Shown in pieces: positions 46,826-56,837 of a stretch of DNA of 64,000 nt. Position 1 is the stretch's first letter. Every line of letters begins with the position of its first letter. Source of the DNA: Lindgomyces ingoldianus (taxonomy: Eukaryota; Ascomycota; Dothideomycetes; Pleosporales; Lindgomycetaceae); assembly GCF_010093535.1 (NCBI RefSeq), contig NW_022985215.1, forward strand, positions 124,001 through 188,000, read 5' to 3'. The notes under the pieces were generated by a model. The model saw nothing but the letters and a program-made list of their open reading frames with translations, was not told the DNA's origin and did no database searches. The position numbers were made by a program, and so were the translations under genes.

Positions 46826-47636
46826 GCTAGCACACTTTACTATATAAGTTAGTTATTATACAACATGTAAAATAAAAGGCATATAGTAAGGTTTTATGTT
46901 AATAGTACTACAAGTCTAAATTAACACTACATTAATATATAATAAGTAGTAGGTATTTAATTAAAAGGCATAAAAAGTGCTGCTATAGTATTTAACATTA
47001 TTATAGGGTGCAGAGAGAACCTGTTTCTGCTAGATCTAAAATTATTAGCTTATTATATAATAGAGGGAGTAACTTACAGTATGCGCTACAACTTCTAGAG
47101 CTGCTTGTACATTTAGGTTAGAAGCAGCAGAAAAAACCTAGATGCATCTTTTATAGCTATTAGCGCTATGCTGCTTCTAGCTATTTTTATTATTTTTTTT
47201 AGCATTCTAAATTACAATGTCTATGTTTTTATATAATAAGATAAAAAGAAGATACTTTCTGTAATACTTATTATATAAAGTAGGGCTTAATATACATTTT
47301 TCCCTTTATTATTTAGATTTTAAGCTCTTAACTACTCTTATTATAAATAGAATTCTATTATCCTAAGCTAAATTTTTATTAAATGTTTGTTGTATAACCT
47401 ATTAAAAGTATAATAGCACAAAAAATTAAGTAAAAGACTAATTGTTTAGAATAGTTGCTTATTTAACCTTAGCGCTGGATCAATTTATGGATCCGATCCA
47501 GATCCAGGATAGCGCCACGTGATTCCGGATAATCGATTCGGACCGATTCCCGCCAGCACTGGACTCAGGCCCGGCTCAGCTTCGGCTCAGGTCTGCTCAG
47601 GTCGCGGCGCAGTCCCTGAAGTACCTCGTTAGAAAT
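46826..47636. other. RIPed DNA then CTCAG-rich patch
   Basis: TA-rich to about 47475. From 47480 GC-normal with repeated GGCTCAG/GCTCAGGTC words (47565-47615) that resemble patches at 9.33, 46.04 and 53.42 kb. No gene. Confidence 0.4.
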
Positions 47637-47894
47637 TGTCAGGTTTTAGCGATGGGGCCCAAACCCCCCCCCCCGGCGCCCGGTCCACGAAATGGGACTC
47701 CAGGCGGACTCGCAGCCTTGAGGGCTTAAACTTCTCTCTAGAGATGATTGTCTGCTAGCCTTGTCCTTGTTGTTAGCATGGAGCGCGCTATTCTACAAGA
47801 ATAGCCGACCTCCTTCTCACCTTCTTATCTTATCTCTTATCTGTCCAACAAATACCGCCTTTCTCTTTTCTATTTTAGCCTCCACTTCGGTACA
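47637..47894 (+). mobile_element. Possible solo LTR or LTR fragment
   Basis: Begins TGTCAGGTTTTAGCGATG, contains a C12 run, and ends CACTTCGGTACA directly followed by GTTGGCACCC, which resembles a primer-binding site. No second LTR and no target duplication were found, so this is tentative. Confidence 0.35.
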
Positions 47895-48342
47895 GTTGGC
47901 ACCCTGTATACTATAAGTATCTAGCCAAAAAAAATGAGGTCGGAAGAAGGGTGACCTAGACAGTTAGATCGAGGCGGCTATATAGGATAGGCTCTCTAAG
48001 GACAAATCCGGAATCAATAGGACATCGGTCCACCGAGAGCTTTCTAATAGTAGTAAACCGCGGTATACTATTTAACCAATCTAACGGCAAATCGACCCCC
48101 ATTTTCGGCGGTTTACGATGCTGTAATCTGCGGTAAAGTTTCCAGCCAATCAGCTCGCCCGGCTAAACAATTACCCGAACTCCGTTCACCAGTGTGCTTC
48201 TCTCCGGAGTCGTCACTGCGTTTCTCCCCGTTTCAACAACCTCATACCTCGTGACAAGACATTTCAGAGTCATCATTGCGTTTCTCTCTTCTTCAACAAT
48301 CTCCACGTCACGACGAGGCGTTTCGGAGATAGCCGTTTAAAA
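47895..48342. promoter_or_regulatory. Promoter and 5' region of the nuclease-like gene
   Basis: From 48084 on the sequence is duplicated at 49582 (CGGCAAATC, ATTTTCGGCGGTTTA, CCAATCAGCTCGCC). The last 150 bp carry a repeated TTTCTC...TTCAACAA(C/T)CTC block, probably 5' UTR. Confidence 0.5.
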
Positions 48343-49341
48343 ATGGCTGCTCTTTTCAGAGACATAACGAATCTGTCTGACTCTCATCACCGTCTTTCCA
48401 ATGACACATCAAAATCAGCTTCCGCTTCACCCACCGCGTCGGCTTCACCCACCTCGTCAGCTGCACCCTCCGCCTCAGCTTCACCCTCCGCCTCAGCTTC
48501 CTCCTCTACTACTCCTATCACATCTTCCCAGCTTTGTGAGGGACTGGATGGCAAGATTCAGAGATATCCCGGAGTCGCTGGAATACGAAGAGCTGTCAGT
48601 ACGCTATGGAAGAAGTTACAAGAGGGTGAAACCACGGATCAATACCTTGTTTTTCAGCCTGTCACAGTGAATGAGCTTGACAAAATTGACAATCAGCGCT
48701 CCGAAGTTGGGAAAGGCATACGGTTGACTCACTGTGCGGATATTGAGACGTTGATAATTAAAGTGCCCACGGCAGCTCACGAGGTGGTGGCTAGGGGTTT
48801 CGGGATCGATCTGGCGATACGGTGCAGCCAGATGGGAGTACCACGTCGAGAATACACCTCGGTTGGTTCAACGAGATTTACAGGAACTTCAACGTCCAAG
48901 GAAGCCGACGAAGTCTTTAAGCCTGCTACCCTCCGGCCACATACGCTAGATTGGCCGACACTTGTCCTCGAGGTCGGCGTCTCAGAGTCATTACTGAAGC
49001 TCAGAAATGATGCGAGGTGGTGGCTCAGCAATTCTAGGGGCCACGTGAACATTGTTCTGATCTTCCACATAAATCGAGGGACAAAAACAATGTTGATCGA
49101 AAAGTGGGAGACCATACCGGCGACTGGAGGACCAGTCACTCGATCAAATCAGCCACCAGCACAAATTCCGACTCAAATACAAGCAATCACCATCGACCAA
49201 AACAATGTTACTGGAGCACCATTAACTCTGCACTTTCACGGAATTTTTCTCCGCCAGCCTAATCTGCCAGAACAAGACTTGGTATTTACTGCGCAAGATC
49301 TTCAAAATTGGTCAGATGATATCTGGGCTGCTCTTACCTAG
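48343..49341 (+). CDS. Putative PD-(D/E)XK-nuclease-like fungal protein (unit A, intact)
   Basis: 332 codons, one exon, starting MAALFRDITNLSDSHHR. Residues 25-60 are a low-complexity Ala/Ser/Pro run (repeated SASP). The body contains IDLAIRCSQMGVPRREY, EADEVFKP, WPTLVLEVGVSESLLKLRND and RWWLSNSRG then NIVLIFHI and IEKWE. The D/E...LVLEVG...WWL...VLIFHI order resembles a family of fungal proteins with a restriction-endonuclease (PD-(D/E)XK) fold. The Lys of the E-x-K motif is not obvious (EVG), so catalysis is uncertain. Substrate and role are unknown. The neighbouring unit B is a broken copy, showing that this locus duplicated recently and was hit by RIP. Confidence 0.78.
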   Translation: MAALFRDITNLSDSHHRLSNDTSKSASASPTASASPTSSAAPSASASPSASASSSTTPITSSQLCEGLDGKIQRYPGVAGIRRAVSTLWKKLQEGETTDQYLVFQPVTVNELDKIDNQRSEVGKGIRLTHCADIETLIIKVPTAAHEVVARGFGIDLAIRCSQMGVPRREYTSVGSTRFTGTSTSKEADEVFKPATLRPHTLDWPTLVLEVGVSESLLKLRNDARWWLSNSRGHVNIVLIFHINRGTKTMLIEKWETIPATGGPVTRSNQPPAQIPTQIQAITIDQNNVTGAPLTLHFHGIFLRQPNLPEQDLVFTAQDLQNWSDDIWAALT

Positions 49342-49755
49342 GTAAAGGATCAAGGCGGAATACAGGCAGAGTAAGGAGAAGCCCGGTTTACCGGTGGTTG
49401 TATCTTTCTCAAATCACCTTTCACTAAAGCGGGGGCAGCTGGGAGAAATCAAAACTTCGATTTTGTAAAGCTATAGTTAAGCAAAAGTCTACTTCGACGC
49501 ATTTTCAAATGTTCGCCTAATCCTCTAAAATCGGTGGTCGACTTGCCGTGTGATTTTTTACGAACTACTTCAAAAGATCCGACGGCAAATCTACCCCTAT
49601 TTTCGGCGGTTTATGACTGCGGTAAAGTTGCCAGCTAATCAGCTCGCCGGGCCAGCCAATTGCCCGAACTCCGCTCATCACTAACTCAGTGTGCGTTTCT
49701 CTTCTTCAACAACCTCACACCTCGCGACAAGACATTTCAGAGATATCCATTTAAA
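49342..49755. other. Spacer between duplicated units
   Basis: 3' flank of unit A followed, from 49582, by the duplicated promoter of unit B. No gene. Confidence 0.5.
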
Positions 49756-50702
49756 ATGGCTGCTCTTCTTAGAGACATAACGAATATGTCTGACTCTCAT
49801 CACCGCCCTTCCAACGCCACATCTAAGTTAGCCTCCACTTCACTCTCCGCCTCAGCTTCCTCCTCTATCACTCCTATCACATCTTCCCAGCTTTGTGAGG
49901 GATTGGATGGCAAGATTTAGAGATATCGCGGAACCACTGAGATACAAAGAGCTGTCCGAGAAGTTAGGTGAGGGTGAAACCACAGATTAATCTCTTGTTT
50001 TTCGGCCCGTTACAGTGAACGAGCGTGATAAAATTGACGATCAGCGATACAAAATCAGGAAGTGCATACAGCTAACTCATTGTGCGGATACCGGGACGTT
50101 AATAATTAAAGTGCCCACAGCAGAGCACGAAGTGGTGTCTCAATCTTTTAGAGAAGAATTTGTGGCTAGGGCCGTCAGGATGCAAATACCACGTCAAGAA
50201 CGCGTACCGCTTGGTGGAACGACATTTAGAGGAACTTCGTCTAAGGAAGCAGACAAAGCCTTCAAGCCAAGTACTCTCCGGCCACATAAGCTGGACTGGC
50301 CGACGCTTGTCCTCAAGGCTGGTGTCTTAGCGTCACTACTGAGGCTCAGGAATGATGCGAGGTGGTGGCTTAGCAATTCTAGGGGCCGCGTGAACATTGT
50401 TCTGATTTTCCATCAATTAAGGGACAAAAACAATGCTAATCAAAAAGTGGGAGGCCATACTGGCAACAGCGACTGGAGGACCTGTCACCTAATCACATTG
50501 GCCCTAGGCATAAATTCTAACTTAAATGCAAGCAATCACTATCTACTAAAACAATATTACTGGAACACCCCTAACTCTACACTTTCACAAAAATTTTCTC
50601 TGCCAGCCTGCACAGCAGGCTAGCCTACTAGAGCAAGACTTAGTATTTACTACGCAAGATCTTTAAGATTGCTCAGATGATGTCTGGGCTGCTCTTACTT
50701 AG
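49756..50702 (+). pseudogene. RIP-killed duplicate of the nuclease-like gene (unit B)
   Basis: It starts MAALLRDITNMSDSHHRPSN and follows unit A to GLDGKI, where CAG has become TAG (stop at 49918). The remainder is readable from 50015 (NERDKIDDQRYKIRKCIQ) to about 50470. It carries the block WPTLVLKAGVLASLLRLRND, in which the Glu of LVLEVG is now Lys (GAG to AAG), then a frameshift and further stops. About 40 bp are missing between 49940 and 49980. The C-terminus matching unit A ends at 50702. The changes are mainly transitions of RIP type. Confidence 0.88.
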
Positions 50703-50863
50703 GCAAAAGATTAAGGTGGAATGTAGGCAGAGGGAGTAAGGAGAAGTTTAGTTTACTAGTGGTTGTATCTTTCTTAAATCAGCTTACATTAAAGGCGAGG
50801 CAGCTGGGAGAAAATTAGATCTTTCGATTCAGTACTATTATAGTTAAGCAAAAATCAACTTCA

Positions 50864-51673
50864 TGTCACGGGTTGGACCCTGTGTGGCCTGGATGCCTGC
50901 GGCAACAAGGGCCCTGACCTAGCTTGGTGGTGCACGCACGCCACACACGTGCACGGAGCAGGAGCTTCTATTTCTTTCTTGTTAATCCTTCCTCTATTTC
51001 CTCCCTTTCTTTAGCTTAGCCTTAATTAAATTACGTCCCTCTAAGCAGTTTGCTTTTAAACCTGTGACAAAAAGGACTATTTTAAAGCCTTAGAGAGAAA
51101 TAGACTGTATATTACTTTTAACTACTTTATTTTAAGAACTGTGACATTAAGCCAATAATTAGGTTCCTAAAACAAGGACCCTTTTACATGTAGAGGCTTC
51201 TTGAATAGTGGTATAGTTCTGGTCACGTTATGGATGTATGTCTCTCCCTAGAGACTAGGGCTTCTTGGAGATCTAAGCTCCTGGGAGATCTAAGCTCTTA
51301 TAAATAAATCTCCTTAGAGCTCTTAGCCCTTAGGAGATATTAGCTCTTAGGAGATAGAAGCTCTTACAAGATCTCTCTTATAAGATCTAGTCTCTTAGGA
51401 GATCACTCCTATAAGTGTGACGGGAACAGGTCAGCCTTAAGTTAGGCTTAGATCTGACACTAAAGGTGGATTTCTGCTACAATACAACTAAGCTAAGGAG
51501 GAAGGAAGAAAGGAAGAAAGGAATAGAATCCCCTCCACTTAGATCCTGCCCTGTGCCTCAGGCACCAAGGCTTCCATGGTTTCCAACTTCCACCCGTTCA
51601 TCTGGGCCGGCCCAAATTGCCATACTTCTGCTCAGGCCTAGCCTGAGTGCAACCTTGGGTTCAACCCGTGACA
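50864..51673. mobile_element. 810-bp element with 17-bp terminal inverted repeats
   Basis: The left end is TGTCACGGGTTGGACCC and the right end GGGTTCAACCCGTGACA, which is its inverse with one mismatch. Inside (51245-51415) many short AGATCTAAGCTC / CTTAGGAGAT words repeat. A 131-codon ORF from 51466 crosses the right end and has no family features. No clear target duplication (ACTTCA left, TCTACC right). It could be a MITE or a solo LTR with unusually long inverted ends. It lies exactly at the end of the homology of duplication unit B. Confidence 0.6.
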
Positions 51674-52296
51674 TCTACCAGCCGTCAAAGGCAGTAATAT
51701 CTCACTATGGCTCTATCTGTAATGCTAACGCTCTAATCTTAACTACTGCTCTCCACTCTGCATGGATCCTATGGCGTTCGCTTAGTCCAAAAAGAACCAT
51801 TGTTCGTCAAAGCGCGTTGCCGTCCAAGCACTCTGCGCTGTACGCTACGCCGCCTTGTTGAAGGCTGTCGCTTAGCTTGGGTTAGAGCGGGCATATGGTA
51901 CTCCTTTGCCAATGGGGTCGCTGTTGAGTCACTTGTAGGCACTAAGGAATTCACCAGCGGTAGCCAGCTGTTTTATCTGGTTTAGTCCATCATCAAAGCT
52001 CTTCTACTCAGCAGTTGTACAGGGTCCGGGAGGGGTAGGGGGCAGTAAGAAGTAATTAGTGCTGTTGGATTGTAAGTAGAAGAACTATGTTAATGATGAG
52101 AGCAAATACAGTGCCTATGGAGTGCTCTATAGTCCCTCAATAGCTATCTGGGTGGATGAGAAGTTGGAGTGATAACAAGGACGGGTTAGCTTCTGGGAAC
52201 TTTCGCTGATGTCAGCAGCAGGCTTGGGCGAACTGAGTCGGCATGCGTCTGGGTAAGAATAACCGGGCTTTGAGGGTCCGAAACAGGGCCCGCTCC
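51674..52296. other. GC-normal spacer, no gene recognised
   Basis: Open frames of about 60 codons at 51769(-) and 51800(+); the plus frame (RLAWVRAGIWYSFANGVAVE) reads like protein but has no start or known family. From about 52200 the sequence approaches the LINE 3' end. Confidence 0.35.
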
Positions 52297-53409
52297 AGCT
52301 GATGATGTGATGATGTCTTTATTACGCCCGGCTCTAGCCTAGAGGGCACTAGTGTGTTATTGCCTAAGCGCTTCCTTGGTGATGGCTTAACTCCTTGTAG
52401 CCCTTACATGCCTCCTGCTCTGCTATCTAGCGTAGTTGTTACATATCCCCCTAATTGTAATTTGTAGTAAGCGTTCTTAAAGTCTCTTCTTTAAGTGTTT
52501 AGAGTCCTTTTGTTAGCAAGTAAAGCAGAGCCTGCTGTTATGTAGGGTTAGTATTAAGCGTCTCTTTTCCACTATTGTCTCTGTAGTTCTAGGTTCCTAT
52601 CTTCTTTCTTGCTCTAGGCGGCCTGTTGCTATTGCGTACCTAACTGTTATCTTTACTGTGTTAATGTCTAGCGACCATTCTGCTAGGTCTGCTAGTGCCT
52701 TTCCCCTTAGAAAGAAGGGGAGGTTTCCTCTTCTAGTCTCTGTTTACTAAAGCATATGTATTTAGAGTGTGTCCTATCTTTAGCATTAGAAAAGAAAGTG
52801 CTAAATAGTTTCTTCTGCCTAACTACATATGCACATGTTTAAGTCTACAGCTCCTATTTAGTTTAGGTATGTGTTTAGCTGTGTCATCCTAGTTTGTAAT
52901 TGTGCTAGTATCTTTGCTTCTTACTAGGTTAGGGCGTTGTAGAGCTTCTTAGTGTGTTTCCCTAGTAGAGCTATGTCCATCTTGCGCGAGTATCTCCCTA
53001 CTCCTGTTAGTAAGTCTTTTCTCTGTCCCTAGTTTCTCACTGTGGTCCTGGTTACTGTTGACCTTGCTTGGTAAAAGGGTCTAGTTAGCACGCTGCTGTC
53101 TGCTGTGGCTTTCCTTGCTGCTTCCTTAGCCTTCTTTACTAAATCGTTGCTTCCTGCTGGGCACTATACCATACGTACCGAGCACCGCCTTTCCCTTAGT
53201 GCCCGAGTCGCGTTGTAGATCTGTTCGATGCTGGCTTGGCCGGACTGATCCCGCGGTTGGCGTATTGCCTGTATGGCCGCTTGGCTGCTGGTGAGAATGA
53301 TGACCTGGTCCGCCGTCTGGCATGTCAGGAGGGAGGTCAGCGCTGCCGCCATCGCTGCCAGCTCCGCTGTGTAGGGGGCCCGCTCCAGCGTGCGTAGGGG
53401 GAAGTTCAC
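52297..53409 (-). mobile_element. 5'-truncated Tad1-like LINE (non-LTR) 3' end
   Basis: Read leftward, 53409-53164 encodes an RNase H piece (APYTAELAAMAAALTSLL, QVIILTSSQAAIQAIRQPRD). RIPed sequence follows with the usual Tad1 C-terminal order: a GKH-like block, an AQLQT-like block, CxC...H zinc-knuckle remnant, then RRGNLPFF-like and TVRYAIATGRLEQE near 52620-52670. Its 3' end has AATAAAG and a short CATCATCACATCATC-type tail near 52297-52320. Everything upstream of RNase H (ORF1, endonuclease, RT) is missing, as usual for LINE 5' truncation. Confidence 0.8.
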
Positions 53410-54254
53410 GCTGCTCAGACCCGTGTCAGACCCGTGCTCAGGCTGCTCAGCCTCAACTCAGGATCCACTCACCCCAACTCAGCCACAGCTCAAGCTGGAG
53501 CAGGAGCAGCTCAGTTTCCTGAACGGAACGGAAAGTACAGAGCTCCGTCCTTACAGTTGGACCGTAAGCGAGTATTGGAAAACAACCCCTCAGTGGTGGA
53601 ACCCCTTTGAGATGGAGCCAGAGGAGTCACGTGACGGAATTGGCGAAAGAAGGCCCAACCACGTGACCATGCAACCCGGGCTAATACCCGGGGTATGTCT
53701 TGCATGAGCTGAGGAGGGAGCATATGGCAAACGACTCGACAAGGGAGCGAGATCCAAACAAGGTGGATTGAACGAGCGTATTGTAAGGTCTAAGGAGCTC
53801 GATAGAGCTCTGGGCTGACTATATACTGTACGAGAGAGGAGCTATGCCTAATGAGTGAATAGTGCAGTGCATGGGTATGATATCGCGTGAGACACGTGCG
53901 ACAGTATGTTCCATCCTGTAGGTGCATGCAACAAACCCAAGTATATAGTTTGGATCTCGACCATCGTTGGAAGGTCGTGACCAACGTTTGGTTTTATCTT
54001 TACATAGACCGAGTAGTATAATAGTTTACGAAGACATTATACTGTCGAATATCTTGCACCATATATTCACTCCCATTACCATCTCTACGAGATCGTTTCC
54101 CCTGCTCTCTCATACAGCAGAAGAGGCAAACCACGACAAGTCCAACCGAGAACCTCCAGCGCCCCACGTATATCTGTCGTAGGACTGTACACCCTATCGC
54201 CAGATATACTCTTCTCATCGCCCCCTCATTCCATCCATACCCTCACCGGACCGC
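53410..54254. other. Repeat-rich flank, no gene recognised
   Basis: 53410-53520 is packed with CTCAG words. 53537-53556 matches the last 20 bp of the TRIM LTR (AGAGCTC(C/T)GTCCTTACA). The rest, to 54254, has only short ORFs. It includes the 3' flank of the interrupted gene. Confidence 0.4.
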
Positions 54255-54680
54255 TTACCGAACGGACACGTCCTCATTAGCATCCAGTTCCCAAATTTTC
54301 TCGTGTACTATCCTCTCAATATCCTCTTGAAATTCCTTGAGCATATCGTCTTTCCTGCACTGCATGTCGAGTTTCTCATCTTCAACAACAGAGAAATTCC
54401 TCGTCGGTAGCGCTCCGCAGATATTGAGCGTCGTATGCAGTGTTCTCATAGATTGTAGTAAAGATTGTAGTAAGCTTTTGCTCTGCGTAGGCGGCGGCTC
54501 GGGCGGAGATGAGGCCGCGCAGGGAGCGGATGGAGCGGAGGGATGGCACAATGGGGTTTGTGGTGGGGTTTGAATCGGACGGAGGAGGTGAAGTTGAGAT
54601 GGATCTAGGTTTGTCGATGAATTGAGCGAGCATCTCCGGGAACATTTGTTGCATTATCTTTTTCACAGCATCCTCTGGGA

Positions 54681-55870
54681 CAGCGCTTCCAACCGTACGT
54701 AATACGATTCGACTCGACCAAATCTGGGACGTTACGTCTGACTTTCTTAGTACGTTTCTACTATACGATTGACATGAGGACCACTTACAAGTCTCAACTG
54801 TAACAATTAAGAATCCTTGTACGGCTTAACGACTTAGCAGAAGTTACAACGTAACGCTGGAACAAATATAATCTGTGTTGAATAGGCTCTTTTAGCTAGC
54901 TGCTTATAGTATGAGCACTTAAGTAGCAAGAGTAAGAGTAGTGTACGGTGTGCACAGCGTACAAAGTAGGTAGGGTGGGGGCAACATGTTTCTGGTTCTA
55001 TTGCTCTGTCTTTTCCTCTGTACGGAGGAAAAGGGGAATATCTAGATGTTCGCGCACAGAGGTTCGCGCACGAGCATCATGTGACATAGATACGTGATCC
55101 TGCTCATGCGCGATAGCTCGTATCCAGGCTGTGACGCTGCTGCTGCGTACAGACAATCTAAGAGAGCTAAGAGCTTAGAGTGAATTACCCTCTAGCAGAG
55201 CTAGTTCTTTTGCAATTAAAGAGCCTTAATTGTCTCTCTAGAGAGGCGGTTCCTGTTAAGGTGGCAAGTCCTTCTTCTACTAGAGAAGGCTCTCTCGCAG
55301 TCACAGGACGTACACAGGATAGAGAGGAAATTAAGGGCGATTTTAAAGAGCGTGGGGTAGGAGAAACGTCCTACTTTTGTCTACTATGTGAGAGGATCTG
55401 CGAACAAGGGGCTGTTATCCTTAGCTATAGCAAAGTCCTCCTAATAAGAGTTATAATATTGCTGCAACTCTAAGGTTTTCTGCTACCTTTTGTATAAGCG
55501 ATTGCTGGTGAGAGAGAATAGCAAATTATAACTTAAGGATAATATTAAGGGCAAAAAGTTGACTGTTTGCATAGGATTTAATACCCTAGCCCCCCCCTCT
55601 CTGACGCGTTCTTGCTTGTAGTACATGACAGAGTTTTCACTAATTATTACTTAAAAATGCCCCCTTAAACGCCCTCCTAACGCTTGCCCATGGATGTCTA
55701 ATCAGGTCCTATATTACTAGGAAAAATCGACTTTCTAAGACGTATTACGGACTGTAAGGGGACCTCTCTCAGTCGTACGTTACAATTGACAGTCCTCTTA
55801 CGTTTGTACGGCTCACGTGACCGTAACTATTCACTTTTCTGAGTCGTAGTACGTACGGTTGGAAGCGCTG
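54681..55870. mobile_element. Non-autonomous hAT transposon, 8-bp TSD
   Basis: The left end CAGCGCTTCCAACCGTACGT and the right end (its reverse complement, ...TACGGTTGGAAGCGCTG) are inverted repeats. CTCTGGGA is duplicated exactly on both sides (54673-54680 and 55871-55878). An 8-bp duplication and CAG-starting ends are diagnostic of the hAT superfamily. The 1190-bp interior has no transposase; it includes a solo LTR. A RIPed relative starts at 62738. Confidence 0.92.
54878..55155 (-). mobile_element. Solo LTR, Copia family B, inverted, inside the hAT element
   Basis: 278 bp matching the LTRs of the element at 25791 in reverse (TGTTGAATAGGC...CGTACAGACA), with much less RIP. Flanks ATCTG (left) and ATCTA (right) look like a target duplication with one transition. 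Confidence 0.88.
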
Positions 55871-56837
55871 CTCTGGGATATGCGAACGACCCAGAGTTGG
55901 TGCACAAACAGAGCGAATATGTGGTGATGCAGAGCAAGAGGAATGAGAGGCGTGCAGCGATTCGTCGACACTGAAACTAGAAGTCGAAATTGTGGTGGCC
56001 TTCTCGGTGGGCGAGCCTACGGGTGTGCGAAACACCCGTTTTGGCAGTGGCGACCCTTCTGGACTGCTTGACTCTATGATTGCGCGTTAGTCAAGTGAGA
56101 AGGGCGGACTAGGACTGGAAATACTCACTTTGCAGGGCACGCTTGCTCGCCTTTATGTATGGAGGAGGTTCGTTCGACACATGATCGTCAGCGGGGCTGA
56201 AGACTGACCAGTCGTCAAGCCTGCGTCCTCTGAGGTTCTTCTCGTCAATGCGGAAGCCGCTGAATGTTTCCGGCCGGGAGACGATATCCAATATCGACTT
56301 TTTTTGGTGCTGATTAAGCCATTTCCAGTCAAATAGTATTGTTATCTCGGTGGCTTTAGCAAGATCAACGAGCTGGCGAAAGGAATCGTCCTGGCTGGCT
56401 TCGGGTGCGACATTGGGACAGAGGATGGCGCAAGGTTTCTTAAGATTCAGCGATAGTTCTTGAACTTCAGGCATATAATTTCGCGCAAGGCAGTCCAATT
56501 CTGTTTGTGTAACAGCCCGGTTTGCAGTTGCGCAGGTTGTTGTGGTAGGGTGGAGGTTGTTAGCATTATATATCAAGATAAAGGATTGCGCCGTCGTGGA
56601 ACCACATATGTGTTGAAGAGACAAAGTGGCACAGAACCTGACTTGGTTATATTTGACCTGAAAAGTGCATTGCAGGATTGGTGCATCATTGGTAGTGACA
56701 CAAGCTAATGCAAGCAGACTTTTTCAGAAGAGGTTGTGTGCCATTCTATATTAATAGTCCATCTGCTCCGCCTAATGCAGCACTGACTTACTGAAATATG
56801 CCCTTGCAATGATGTGTAGCAAGATGCCCTCCCACAT

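Larger units (their letters stand above)
48084..50862. repeat. Tandem duplication, period about 1.5 kb
   Basis: Unit A (from 48084) and unit B (from 49582) share promoter, coding and 3' flanking sequence to about 50862. Offset is 1498 bp at the left edge. Unit B carries many C to T and G to A differences and small deletions. Confidence 0.88.
54255..56837 (-). pseudogene. Conserved fungal gene split by a hAT transposon and a frameshift
   Basis: Exon 1 is 56837-56792 (MWEGILLHIIARAYF); the 87-nt intron has GTAAGT..ATTAG. Exon 2 is 56704-56129 (YNANNL, ATEITILFDWKWLNQHQKK, FSGFRIDEKN, DDWSVFSPADDHVSNEPPPY). Intron 2 (56128-56074) has GTGAGT, TTGACTAAC and CATAG. Exon 3 starts at 56073 and reads SSPEGSPLPKRVFRTPVGSP to HIPE, where the hAT element begins (55870). 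The frame resumes at 54672 (DAVKKIMQQMFPEM, LRGLISARAAAYAEQKL). One extra base near 54390 then shifts it, and the last block (VVEDEKLDMQCRKDDMLKEF) reads in another frame to the stop at 54255. Relatives are uncharacterised ascomycete proteins with an N-terminal alpha/beta domain and a C-terminal charged helix. Function unknown. Confidence 0.82.

Noticed and set aside
53390..53707. 105-codon plus ORF
   Set aside because: It crosses the LINE truncation point, the CTCAG patch and a TRIM LTR fragment, so it is a chance frame over repeats.
55180..55473. 97-codon plus ORF inside the hAT element
   Set aside because: The homologous stretch in the other copy (63.0-63.3 kb) is non-coding; no transposase motif and the element is non-autonomous in size.
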